A DNA stretch of 64,000 bases from Costus lasius (Eukaryota; Streptophyta; Magnoliopsida; Zingiberales; Costaceae). The notes beneath the pieces are model-generated. The model searched no databases. It was given only the letters and a program-made list of their open reading frames with translations, and was not told the origin of the DNA. This document shows, piece by piece, positions 47,901 to 57,524 of this stretch; the stretch's first letter is position 1; each line of letters opens with the position of its first letter. The position numbers and the translations under genes are program-made. The DNA lies in contig CM050449.1 of assembly GCA_027563935.2 (NCBI GenBank), positions 88,326,371 through 88,390,370 on the forward strand. Direction: 5' to 3'.

Positions 47901-49679
47901 TGCACCTAGCTTTACTGAAGTATACAAATGGCATATACGATCAGTTGTACTTCAGAGTTCCTTATGATCATTCTTTCATAGATAGAAAATCAAGCATCAG
48001 AAAAAAAAAAAGAAACAAACAAAGAATGCTTACAGAACCACAGGAACCACGGTCAAGAATTTCCGATTACGAGTAAGCTGTTTTCCATTGTCCATCTGTT
48101 CCCACCAGGTCAAGCTATTGTACATACCCTGGTCATCAGAAAAGGGTGTTCCCTTCTTCCAATGAAAGAAGTGATATGTTATCTGAAAATACAAACCACC
48201 AAATAAAGGATTAAACAATATGAAATGCAATCATAATGGTGACCATTAGCTGATTGGATGAAGAACATAAAGGATTAACTAACTGGCAATTTTGAGATTG
48301 ACAAATATTTTATCTTGCATTTCTAATTATGAAAAACAATAAAATTCATTGAATGAGTCCCATATGTAAACAGCGTCTGTAAGATAATATAATAATTATG
48401 CCCAAATCACTGGCCTGATAGTATTAAGAATTAAGTACATGAAGGCAAACTAGGTGACGTTTGTGTTACATAATCAATTACTAAAGACAAAACAACTATT
48501 AAATTATAAATACATAGATTAGGTATTTCCTCATAGCTTAATCTTTTAGGACAACAAATAACTCAATTAATTTCAATACGATATCAGAGCCCAAATGTCA
48601 AGAGTTTAAATCATAGCTTACCTTCTATTTATTAATTTACTCCTTCTGATTTGCCAATATTTTGTGTCTATGATTACAAAGCTAGTAACTCGCTTGTTAG
48701 GATACTAATAAATTATAAATATATAAATTGGACCCTTTCCTAGTAGTTTAGACTTTTAGGACAAATGGTAACCCAATTATTCTCAACAACAATAATTGAT
48801 CTACAATGTGAAACTAATTTCAAGTTGTTCGAGCACAAAGGAACGTGCTTTTCATTGTGTCTTGAATCTTCTAGTACGACAGTGTTGGTGGAATATGAAG
48901 TTATCCTAGGCATTATGAACCAACAACTAGTTGCATTTGAAACAGTAACAACAAAGAAAAAAAGTAAAAAAAAATTTACATATCAGATTCTAGGAGCACA
49001 GGTTCTTAAAAAAAAGGGCGAACTCCAATATTTTTAAAATTAAATTGCAGTAGCAGAAGATAAATTGATTATAACCAAACATAATACATTTGCTATGTAT
49101 CAGAATCTTCAGTCCCATTTTCACTCACATATATACCTCACGGATTTGAGAAAATCTGTTGTTATATTAGGTTGTACAAATCAAAGTTCATAAGTAGGCA
49201 ATCCTTGCTAATTATGAGGTCGAAAAATGACCACAGAAATAAATCAATCAAATTCGTTGAGTTGTAGTAGGACAGACAGATTAATGAAAAGCGTTGAATA
49301 AAATGAAAAGTCAGAAAACTGATATAACAAGGCTTAATTATGAGGTCCAAGAACAGGACTCGTCAATTCATTCAAAAGCGTGAACTGTAGTGTTTTTATA
49401 GATATAAAAATTTGAACTCCCATCATCATAATAGCCAGGAGATGATTTTAAAAGACCAATTAACTACTCAAAACAAGGATAGAAAGAACATACGGCAAAG
49501 TGGACGAGATTGACGACGGTCCACGCCGTCCCCGGCGTGCAACCGAAGACGGAAAGCACGAGAAGCCAGGAAAAGAAGAGGATGAGGATATATGTGGTCC
49601 AAACGCCAGGGTACATGAACCATTCCGTGTTTTTGTTCAGATCCGCCGGCGGCACCGCCTCCACGTAGAGCTTCGCCAT
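31432..49679 (-). CDS. ORM1: ORM1-like protein (ORMDL), sphingolipid regulator
   Basis: ORMDL proteins are small ER membrane proteins that bind and restrain serine palmitoyltransferase, the first enzyme of sphingolipid synthesis. There are three minus-strand exons: 49679-49494 (62 codons), 48182-48034 and 31570-31432, which join in phase with GT/AG borders to 157 residues, the usual plant length. It starts [20 protein letters not shown]. Hydrophobic segments lie at about residues 24-46, 50-68, 104-120 and 124-142. The family blocks [31 protein letters not shown] and [16 protein letters not shown] are all present. The first intron is 1.3 kb and the second 16.5 kb, full of transposons. No stop or missing residue is seen, so the gene is probably functional. 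Exon 1 is GC-rich. The symbol is by family; which paralogue this is cannot be told. Confidence 0.95.
32911..32949. repeat. (TA)n microsatellite
   Basis: About 19 uninterrupted TA units inside ORMDL intron 2. Confidence 0.95.
33831..34151. mobile_element. hAT-type MITE, TSD ATACATAG
   Basis: A 321-bp element from CAGGGTTTTTAAAACC to TTCGAACCTTG with a perfect 8-bp duplication at 33,823-33,830 and 34,152-34,159. It has a purine-rich core (GAGAGAAAGAGAAGAAGAAG) and no transposase. Confidence 0.88.
34130..34335. repeat. Tandem duplication of MITE end plus flank
   Basis: The stretch from about 34,130 (GGAACTTCGAACCTTGATAC) to 34,226 recurs at about 34,229-34,335 (GGAACTTTAAACCTTGATAC), including the MITE end, the ATACATAG target and 85 bp beyond. 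A MITE end was duplicated together with host flank. Confidence 0.85.
34737..34887. mobile_element. hAT-type MITE, TSD GTAGGTAG/GTAGGTAA
   Basis: A 151-bp element from CATGGTTTTACAT to TTTTTGAAAGTTTG. The 8-bp flanks at 34,729-34,736 and 34,888-34,895 match at 7 of 8. The interior has GGTATATCGGTACC-like words typical of this family. Confidence 0.75.
35560..38200 (-). mobile_element. 5'-truncated L1-type LINE, interrupted by a MITE
   Basis: Minus-strand order is as in plant L1 ORF2. Reverse transcriptase (38,184-37,726) has [12 protein letters not shown] and the intact active-site box YADDLF. The zinc-binding RT-associated domain (about 36,997-36,767) has [22 protein letters not shown] and [10 protein letters not shown]. 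The RNase H domain (about 36,035-35,624) starts [15 protein letters not shown]. Frames are broken between them. The MITE at 36,148-36,569 lies between zinc domain and RNase H, so it inserted later. The endonuclease and the start of RT are absent, as usual for L1 copies truncated during insertion. No poly(A) tail was identified. A 31-bp tandem duplication lies at 37,487-37,548. Confidence 0.85.
36148..36569. mobile_element. hAT-type MITE, TSD GTAGAGCT, inside the LINE
   Basis: A 422-bp element from CAAGGTTTGAG to TTTGAAACCTTC, with a perfect 8-bp duplication at 36,140-36,147 and 36,570-36,577. It has a purine-rich core near 36,340-36,400 and repeated GGTTTATACAAGTTCATACC units. Confidence 0.88.
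38419..38452. repeat. TC/TA/GA perfect palindrome
   Basis: A (TC)n tract, a (TA)n centre and a (GA)n tract form a perfect inverted repeat of about 34 bp. The surrounding 38,200-38,610 shows MITE-like words (GTCCATACC) without resolved ends. Confidence 0.85.
38620..40426 (+). repeat. Solo LTR, Athila/Tat-like, TSD GAAGG
   Basis: It starts TGATATCTCG at 38,620 and ends CACATTA at 40,426, with a perfect 5-bp duplication GAAGG at 38,615-38,619 and 40,427-40,431. The stretch near 40,345, CCCTGTGGGATCGACATC followed by TACTACTACGTC, is the kind found near the end of plant Athila/Tat LTRs. The first third carries repeated inverted ATTACGG/CCGTAAT words. No internal region remains, so it arose by LTR-LTR recombination or is an orphan. 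Orientation is inferred from the end motif. Confidence 0.8.
40432..42868. other. Intron stretch without gene
   Basis: No coding sequence recognised. About 41,220-41,310 is a diverged relative of the tandem repeat unit at 43,960-44,050. Open frames at 41,199-41,473 (minus) and 41,622-41,837 (plus) resemble nothing I know. Confidence 0.6.
42877..43034. mobile_element. hAT-type MITE, TSD GTTGTTAT
   Basis: A 158-bp element from CATTGTTTGAAATTT to TTTTTAAAACCATG with a perfect 8-bp duplication at 42,869-42,876 and 43,035-43,042. Confidence 0.88.
43143..43469. mobile_element. hAT-type MITE, TSD CCCCTATG
   Basis: A 327-bp element from CAAGGTTTTGAAAATC to GCTTTTCAAACCTTG with a perfect 8-bp duplication at 43,135-43,142 and 43,470-43,477. 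It has a purine-rich core and a GAGCGG-type centre like the copy at 33,831. Confidence 0.9.
43842..45090. repeat. Tandem duplication, two units of about 626 bp
   Basis: Unit 1 (43,842-44,467) and unit 2 (44,468-45,090) both run from ATGGTATGT.AACATGCC to GGTCAAGGCTATGTTGAA with a few percent difference. No coding content. Function unknown. Confidence 0.9.
46152..46315. mobile_element. hAT-type MITE, TSD ATTCCAAT
   Basis: A 164-bp element from CATGGTTTCAAGTACTAGTC to GGTACTTGAAACACTG with a perfect 8-bp duplication at 46,144-46,151 and 46,316-46,323. Its first 12 bases equal the left terminus of the 4.3-kb hAT element at 7084, and the next 40 are nearly the same. Confidence 0.93.
48183..49493 (-). 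other. ORMDL intron 1
   Basis: Canonical GT (after HFA) and AG (before ITYHFF). It contains a short diverged direct repeat (about 48,497-48,600 and 48,708-48,790) and nothing coding. Confidence 0.85.
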
Positions 49680-49960
49680 CCACTTGCCCTCCTCCTCTGA
49701 TCTTTCGACCTCAGAAGCTTCTATCAGAGCGAGCGAATTGTAGACAAATTTGGATCCTGCTTGCAGATATCGCTCAACACAACAAGGGTCGGGAAGAACA
49801 AATAAAAAATAGGGAAAAAAGAAAAAAGAAAAAAAAAAAAGAAAACGAATTTCGTAGAAAGACGGATCGTATCTAACACGACTCAGGTCCCTCACCTGTA
49901 CAACTAGAGGTCGCAACGGATCAGGCCGGCCCGCAGCCCTCATGACACGACACAACTTGC
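49680..49960 (-). promoter_or_regulatory. ORMDL 5' leader, possible leader intron
   Basis: On the minus strand CAG|GTGAGG (near 49,896) is a strong donor. Further along, a long pyrimidine run followed by TATCTGCAAGCAG (near 49,758) offers an acceptor. Removing this stretch would leave a short leader before the ATG at 49,679. Without splicing, the frame is open upstream of the ATG for over 90 codons. Confidence 0.45.
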
Positions 49961-52154
49961 CCTGCCTGTTGACCAGTCAACCGGGAACCAATGCTTATCA
50001 CTCAGAGTCTTGCTCCACTTGGTTTAGTAGATTGATAAAACTTAGTGTAATTAATTCTTTTTTCAAAATGTGTCACAATATTGTTCTTAACCAATGGCTC
50101 TTTTCATAAGAATTCCAATGAAGTAGGCCAATAATTTTGTTTCTTTGGTCATGTTTCATAATTTAGTCGTCTTTTTTTTTCGTTCTTTTCTTTTTTTTTT
50201 CTTTTTTTATTGTTAAAATGAAGATAGGCATTGTTCATAATGACTAATAATAATAAAAAAAAATACTTTGTTAATTAATTGTTCATAATTGTTTGTAAAG
50301 TTGATTAAGTTATCATGTTTTCATAACAACAAATTTGTGTTTTGGAGACCTCTATCATATTCTACAAGAACCAAATGTATATTGTGTTTGGCATAGTTAT
50401 ACTATTGCAATTATTTTATGACTATAACAACTGTTATTACTATTTTTAGAGGTATTTGGTAGAATTGTTATGTTATTTGTTGTTATACTATTGTTATTAG
50501 TATTATTTTAAATTTAAAAAATGTATAATTAAATTATAAAATTTTCTATTTCTCATAAACTATAGAAATTATGTATTAATATAATACCAAAAATATAAAA
50601 ATATTTTTTTTCATATATAGTGATAATTAATTTTTTATGATAATTAATCTTATTTTGTCACAAAATAAAAAATGGATAATGCCAAAATCAATTTAGAAGA
50701 ATATAAGGAGCTAAATGAAACTAATGAGCTGGAGAATAAAGTTTTAAAAAAGATGAAGAGGAGGCTAATGTCCAGGGAAAGTATAAGAGAAGGCATATTT
50801 TTATTCCGCGATAATATTATGAACCCGCAAAAAAAAAAAAAATAATTGATGACAAGTGAAAAAAAATGTGATTCTTTAAATATGGGATTGATAATTTAAA
50901 GCAAGAGACAAAAAAAAAAAATACAAAAGACAATAGTAAAATAATTTTTAGCCATGAAAAAAAAAGTAGTGTTTAATCCTATGGTATTTTGGCAATTAGT
51001 AATTAGTACTATTGTTAAGCATAATTTATAATTGAACATTTATAGAGCTTACAGGATTAAAGCATTATTTGCACACTCACAAGAGAATTGCATTATTATC
51101 ACTCAAAACACTATTAAACCTAATTTGTTTAAGATGTATACAAGAGAAAAATAGTAAATTGAAATATTTGTCTAAGTACTTAGCAAATGTTGTTTGACTT
51201 TCAATTTGTTGACATCTATATAGTTACTAATGGCTATATTTCACTTATTTCTTACTATATTGATTAAAAATTGGATTTTGATTGAGCAATTACATAGTTT
51301 CTCATATACATTATCACCATATAAACTACATAACTTTGTTGGAGTAAACAACCTCTTTATTGGTTGAGTAGGAGATTCAAGATAAATTATTTTCTACCAA
51401 ATTAGATAATGTTTCAATACCTTTTTTAGGGTACTAGAATAAAACTTTACTATTTCAAGAGCACTTTTAATAGTACATATTTTCATATTAGATGTTATCC
51501 TTAAACGCTTAATTTAGCTGTGTTTGAGGTAGATATGCTATTAAAGAAGTTTGTGTAACTATGAAATTTCTGAGTATGGGTGAAAAAAAAATAATATACC
51601 TACTAGATTATAATTTACACCACTTTAGCCCATTGGGGCTTTTTAGGGGCATTCACTTTTTTAATTCAAGTCGATCCAAACACACACATATGCCACAGGT
51701 CGCAAGTGCGAGTGCAAGTATTTTACTTGCATACTATTTTATTGTGACAACTAATTTAGCTCTTTTATTTTAAATACTATTAATAAATAATATTAAAACT
51801 ATTTTACTGGTTTTAATTAGCCATTAGCACCCTATTGGAGGTGGACAAATGAGGCTTGTTTATTAATAAAAATAGTTTTATTATTTTTAAATGGGCAACT
51901 ATTCGAGTCTCTCATTCTTTTTTGCTTGCACGACATTAAAAGCCGCTGTGATAGGCTTCTCACCAATGAACCAACAAAGAAACATCACTAGTTGTATCTT
52001 CGGACAGGAAATCCAGACTAAGCCCATTCAAGGGCCAGAGCTCTTTGTCTTAGGATAGATGACTACATCTTCGCATCCGGTTGGATTATTTCATTTTTGT
52101 TTTCATTTACTTGCATGCTTAATTAGAATTAATTGCGAATAATACATTGTTTAT
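49961..52154. other. AT-rich intergenic stretch
   Basis: Upstream flank of ORMDL. I see no gene and no clear TATA box. About 50,390-50,480 (TGTGTTTGGCATAGTTATAC) resembles the sequence near 24,210-24,290, probably ends of a shared MITE type. Confidence 0.55.
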
Positions 52155-52878
52155 AAATTTCGTTCTTACTTGATTGACTCGAAAGTTATTGTTTATACAG
52201 ATCACGTAGCAATCAAGTACTTGATGAGTAAAAAGGATGCAAAGCCATGACTTATACGATGGATACTACTCTTTCAAGAGTTTGATTTAGAAATGAGAGA
52301 TAAAAAGGGAGCTGAAAATGTGGTGGCTAACCATTTGTCACATTTGCTTTTGGACAAAAAAGAGAATGTAGATGATGATTTGGAAATTGATGACACATTT
52401 CTAGAAGAGAAGTTGTGCAAAATGCACCCTAGTACGCAGATTTTGTAAACTTTTTGGCTTCTGATATTTTTCCACCTGACTGAAGTTCTTATCTGACGTA
52501 AGACATTACTACTGGGATGATCCATATCTTTTTCGATAATGCACCGACGGACTTTTTCGATGATGCGTACCCGAGGATGATATTCCTGATATTCTTAAGC
52601 ATTGTCATTTTTCCCATTATGGAGGTCATGCCGGTGCTACAAAGACTGCATTTAAGGTACTACAATCTAGATTATACTGGCCCAGTATTTTTAGAGATGC
52701 ACGAAATTTTATTCTGACTTGTGACAGTTGCCAAAGATGTGACAATATTTCAAAACAAGATAAACTTCCCCTAAATAATATCTTAGAAGTCAAATTATTC
52801 GATGTTTAGAGGATAGATTTCATGGAACCATACCCATCATTTTGTGGAAATAAGTTTATCTTGGAGGCCATCGACTAT
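52155..52878 (+). pseudogene. Ty3/gypsy RNase H-integrase fragment
   Basis: The translation shows the end of the RNase H region ([39 protein letters not shown]), then the integrase zinc region (HYGGHAGATKTAFKVLQS, FILTCDSCQRC) and the start of the integrase core (IDFMEPYPSFCGNKFIL near 52,820). These are signatures of Athila/Tat-type gypsy elements. It stops abruptly at 52,878, where an LTR-like sequence begins (TGATGCG), so a second element inserted into it. Stops at about 52,250 and elsewhere inactivate it. Confidence 0.85.
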
Positions 52879-53825
52879 TGATGCGTTATATTTATAACAT
52901 ATTTTTGCCTATATTTTATGTGATATTTTGGGCTTATTTTATGATTTTATACTAAATTTTAGTGTTTTTACTTCACTTGGTATGGAATCTTCACTTTTCT
53001 TGGTTTTTGTGAAAATGCAGGTAAAATGGCATAAAAATAATGGATTTTGTGAGTTTTGAAGTCATAGCATGGTTCTCGAGGAAATTATGAGGTCACACGT
53101 CAAATTTGGAGCGAAAATAGTGTCAGACGCGACATTCATGGCCGCAGCCATGAGTTTCTCGGCTGGCCATGAGTTTCACGTTCAAGGGGTGAAATCGTGG
53201 CTAAGTAAAAAAGATCACAAAAACTTTTACCGGTGAAGCCGTGAGTCCTTCACGGGCATGAGTTTTTCTGTGTACATAAGTCTTTATTCACATAAACTTT
53301 CACAGCCACAGCCATGAACAGTTTACGGACCGTGAATATTTCCGCCCCTTCATATTTTTAACTTGATTCGACCCCGAATCTAGTCAGAATTGAACCAAAC
53401 TCTTCAGAATTCTTCTTTGAAGGGTTTTAAACCAATTAAACTATAAAAGTAAGAATTTTTGGAGGGCAAAGGAGACTTTTTCAGGTGAACAAGAACATAG
53501 GTGGTGGCTAGGGCGAAATTCACTTCCAAAGCCAAATTCGAGCAGGAAATTCACGCAAAGGAGGAATTAGGCACTTAATCTTCATCTCCAGATCGAGGGG
53601 AAGCATTTCTAATTATTATTCTAGTGATTTCTTGTATTTTTGTTAAGATTCAATGCAAGTTTAATTAAAGAACATGCTGTTTTCTTTGAATATGAGCGGG
53701 TAAATTTGTTTTCGGATTAGGGATGTAACCCACTGACGTTTATGGAATAAACTTCATATTTTTATTCTTTGACATGATTATTGTAGCATTGACATGATTA
53801 TTTTTATTCTTCTAATGCAATAAGA
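52879..53825 (+). repeat. LTR-like sequence of a plus-strand gypsy element
   Basis: It begins TGATGCGTTATATTTATAAC directly at the break of the integrase fragment and contains clustered inverted words such as ATGGCCGCAGCCAT and CCGTGAG/CTCACGG. The expected LTR end, primer site and gag start are missing, because the sequence passes into mid-gag near 53,830. The right limit is therefore approximate. Confidence 0.6.
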
Positions 53826-53836
53826 CTGAGATTGTT

Positions 53837-54867
53837 TCCGTTTCTCTCAGGGATCACGCACGGGCTTGGTTATATTCTCTTCCCGCTAGATCGATTATTG
53901 CATGGGATGAGCTTTCACATGCCTTGCTGACCAAATACTTTCCACCAAGTAAGACAGTTCAGCTGAGGAATATGATCACTTGTTTTGGACAAAAAGAAGG
54001 AAAATCACTTTATAACGCTTGGGATCATTTCAAGGAACTCCAGCGCATGTGTCCTTATCATGAGCTTAAGAAGTAGGTCCTAATCCATATCTTCTATAAT
54101 GGATTAGACTACAACGCAATGCTCATGGTGGATGCTGCGGCTTGGGGGGGGGGGGGGCGGGCGCTATCATGAGGAAAAATATAGAAGATGCAACAACCTT
54201 GCTTGAGGACATGGCCACAAATCATAATCATTGGTCCAATGAGCGAGGTATTACATCGAAAGGAATTAGTAAGTATAGTAGCAATTCTTTGACATCCCTT
54301 GCTACAAAGGTTGATTCTTTAGTTTAAAAATTGGATTCTTTTACTTTTCCTTCAGTTGCAGTTAATTCTATTTCTTTTGAGATTTGTGGTGTTTCAGGTC
54401 ATATTTCTACTGACTATCAGCTTCTAGCCTCACCACAATATGACTCTGGTCAGGAGCATGTTAACGCTTTAGGCAACTACAACCAAAGGCAAGTGAACGA
54501 CCCTTATTCAGCTACTTATAATCTAGGCTGGAGGAACCATCCTAATTTATCATATAAGAATAATCAAGGGCAAATTCCTCAGTAGTTTAATCAGCAGAAT
54601 AATAGGCCGACACTAGGTTTTCAGTCTAGGCAGTTCAGTCAGCCTCAGAAATCCAACTTGGAGTCCCTTTTGGAAGGTTTTGTTGTTACTCAGAAGAAGC
54701 ACAACGAAAATGTCTCTGATGCTATTAAGCATCTAACATCTCATGTGGACGCCTTGGCAACCCACAACAAGATGCTAGAGAGCCAAATAGCCCAGCAGGC
54801 AAGTACCTCTAATAGGCCTACAGGTAAGCTTCTTGGCCAACTAGAGATGAACCCCGGGGAGCATTGA
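53837..54867 (+). pseudogene. Athila-like gag, broken
   Basis: The retrotransposon gag core reads RDHARAWLYSLPARSIIAWD, then LRNMITCFGQKEGKSLYNAW and FYNGLDYNAM (53,852-54,120). A run of 14 G at 54,144-54,157 shifts the frame. It resumes with EDATTLLEDMATNHNHW, a degraded knuckle CGVSGHISTDYQ (the first Cys of ELCGV is altered and the last lost), GWRNHPNLSYKN and a C-terminal part to 54,867. In-frame stops lie at 54,325 and 54,583. It matches the intact frames of the minus-strand relative at 61.8-63.0 kb. Confidence 0.85.
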
Positions 54868-55197
54868 AATGCCATCCCCATTGTGAATGGTGAATGTATT
54901 GATGAACCTGGGATGCCTAATGAAGAACCTACACCTGAAGTTTGGGAAAAGAAGCCTGAAGAAACTTCACCTGAAAAAGTATGCCAATGGAGAAGGAGAG
55001 GGAGGAAGTCTATGTAGGCCTGCCTGCATACATTCCACCCATTCCTTACCCTCAGAGACTAGTAAAAGTAGAATTGGAGAAGCATGACATTACAATATTT
55101 GAGGTCGGAAGCAGTGAGGTAAGTCAACCCAAAGTGATTAAGAAGGTAAAAAGATCCTGGAAGTTCTTCAATTCCCTGTCAGATTGGTAAGATCTCT

Positions 55198-55723
55198 ATT
55201 GAACATGCTTTATATGATTTAGGGGCAAGTGTAAGTTTAATGCCCTTATCTATTTCTAAGAAGATTGACAATGGATACATGAAACCTACAAAAATTTGCT
55301 TCAATTTGCTAATGGTTCAGTCCAACAACCTGTTGGAGTTTTAGAAAATATTTCTATTAGAATTGACAACTTCTCTATTTTAACTGATTTTATAATTGTC
55401 GATATGGAAGAAGACATTAAGTTACCAACTATCTTAGGTAGACCATTTTTGGCTAGCACAAGTGCTATCATAGATATGATGAATGAGAAGCTAACTTTGA
55501 ATTTTGGAAAGAATAAACAAGTGTTTGATTTTTCTCTAAAGTCTAAAAAGTTTTCTTTTGTAGAATCTCACCAACACATTGAAGATGAGGAAAACAGAAC
55601 TAATGGTAGTAATACCATAGAAGTTTACAAGAATCCCTTGGAAGAATATTTGAAGCATGAAAAAGACAAAGGGAAAAGAGATGGAACATGGGCACAATTA
55701 CAGATGACCAATTTAAGCCCATA
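55198..55723 (+). pseudogene. Athila-like retropepsin
   Basis: The active-site stretch YDLGASVSLMPLSISKKI is at 55,213-55,266 (DLG in place of DSG/DTG, as in Athila relatives). It is followed, after a frameshift near 55,290, by QPVGVLENISIRIDNF and LPTILGRPFLASTSAIIDM, the flap and C-terminal ILGR motifs of the aspartic protease. No reverse transcriptase follows. Downstream comes GGGAGACAACCC (near 55,840), a motif also present after the protease of the minus-strand element. Confidence 0.85.
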
Positions 55724-55739
55724 AGTCGACTTAAGAAGG

Positions 55740-56609
55740 TGTGAAGATGAAAAGTTTCATATCATTCACTACGCCTCGAATCCACCAGAACATTCAAACT
55801 TTGCTATGATTGAGTTAATGACCTTAAACAAGTGCTTTTTGGGAGACAACCCAAAGTTTTTGAGTTTTATTGATTTTAGTATTTTTTAGTTTTAGTTTTT
55901 AATTTTCTTATAATTTTTAGAGATTTTAAATAGCATAATTGGATGAACTTTTATACATGAAAAGTCTTCTAAACATGTTGATTTACATGCAGGAGTTTTT
56001 TAAAAAAATTTTGGAAATTTTTTCGTGAAGAATAGAGTTTTGATGAGATATTCACGGTCACGATCATGATCACAAGTCACTCACGGACCGTGAGTTTTAT
56101 TTGCAGAAAGCTAAATCACAAAGATATTCACGGCTAAAGTCGTGAACGACTCACGGAATGTGAGTTCTTTAGTTTTAAAACTTAACGGGCGAAACTAGGG
56201 TTTACGCCCACGCTCGTTAAATGCCGATTTTCAACGATTCCTTCCACCACAGGCGACAAATCTTCTCCTCCGGCCTTTCTCCAACTCCAGTGAGTGATTT
56301 CTGACGACCTTGCTTCCGATTTCAGTCAGATTTTCTCAGACATCACCGGACACGTTCACTAGGACTTAGAGTTGTCGCCAGTGCCCAATTTTAGTCGATT
56401 TTCTTCCAGATTCGTGAGCAAACTTCACCCAGCTTTACTCTTTGGATTTCCCATTTGATTTGTATGCTTTTAGCATTATTTTGGAGGTAGTTTACTTTGA
56501 TTTTTGGGGAGATTTTTTGCAAAATTGTGGGTGGGCGATTTTTTGAGTTACTGTAGCTTCATGGTTTTTGTCAAAACTTGGATATTTGTGATGATTTGAT
56601 TGAGAGGTT
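55740..56609 (+). other. Non-coding part of the plus-strand Athila-like element
   Basis: It holds the GGGAGACAACCC motif and, at 56,050-56,165, paired CACGG/CCGTG words (for example TTCACGGTCACGATCATG, CTCACGGACCGTGAG). No coding sequence seen up to 56,609. Confidence 0.5.
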
Positions 56610-57524
56610 ATGGCACTAAGGAGATCAGTGAGGACTAGACCCTATGGGGCCGTAATGAAGAGTAGATACATCGGTCTAGCCCCACGGTTTATATATAGGA
56701 TCATACCTGGTGTGTTACATGATACCTTTGAGTGTATAGTTTATGTTGACTCGGAGCCTGAGACTCAGACGCATATATCAGAGGTTCTGAGCACACCTAC
56801 AACTCCTAGTACTTCCGCAAGACCCAGCACATCACAGGCAGTAGAGGAGCCAGCTAGTTCTCCTGAGTTAGTGATTATTTCTGAGAGGCTTGCTGATAGG
56901 CCCGAGAGTAGAGATTAGAGGATCGCAGGACGGTATGCTAGGAAGCATACTAGTCGATCTACTTCTACATGGGGGAGGAGAGTAGCCCCACATCTATCTC
57001 CTGTACCAGAGACCACAGAGATACCAGTGGCACCCCTACAGCCAGCTCTCGTTACAGTTGAGATGGAGCACGCTGATGAGCAGCAGACCACTTCTACTCA
57101 TATGGATGTGGAGGAGGCTACCATATCTAAGCCTCCTTCCGACTTACCAGAGTATAGTGTTCATGTTGATATGGAGTCTATGGAGGTTGAGGATGTTGTA
57201 CCTGATTCAGTCCAGACTTTAGAGATTCCCTCTCCATTCTCAGCCCAGGGCCATGTACCAGTTCCTGAGGCTGCTACTCCAGAGTTACCTGACAATGCGA
57301 AGGGATCTCTAGAGATTTTTACTGATTTATTAGAGATTTCTATGGATATTCCTGATTTACCATCATCACCATCACCAGCACTTGAGCCATCTGAAGCTCT
57401 AGAGGCAGCACCTTCAGCACCTGAGATACCACATATTCCTGAGGTGTCTGTCCTAGCTTCAATACCATCAGCCCACTCACCAGAGATTGAGTTACCATCA
57501 CCTGAGCCGTCTCTAGAGCAGTGA
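56610..57524 (+). pseudogene. Unrecognised acidic Pro/Ser-rich frame, cut by an LTR
   Basis: One frame of about 305 codons starts MALRRSVRTRPYGAVMKS and has a single in-frame TAG at 56,916-56,918. After a basic start (residues 1-35) comes a long acidic, Pro/Ser/Thr/Glu-rich, probably disordered part (SPSPALEPSEALEAAPSAPE). Its stop codon TGA is the first three bases of the inserted LTR (57,522-57,524), so the original protein continued further. No membrane segment and no family recognised. It may be an accessory frame of the plus-strand Athila-like element, since it lies downstream of its protease, or part of another inserted element. Confidence 0.5.

Larger units (their letters stand above)
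31571..48033 (-). other. Giant ORMDL intron 2
   Basis: The donor CT|GTAAGC is at 48,033 and the acceptor TTCTTCCAG ends at 31,571 (minus strand). The intron holds six target-duplication-flanked MITEs, a LINE fragment, a solo LTR, a tandem duplication and simple repeats. Stretches without a listed element (31,571-32,900, 32,950-33,822, 34,900-35,550, 40,432-42,868, 45,091-46,143, 46,324-48,033) show no coding sequence to me. Confidence 0.9.
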
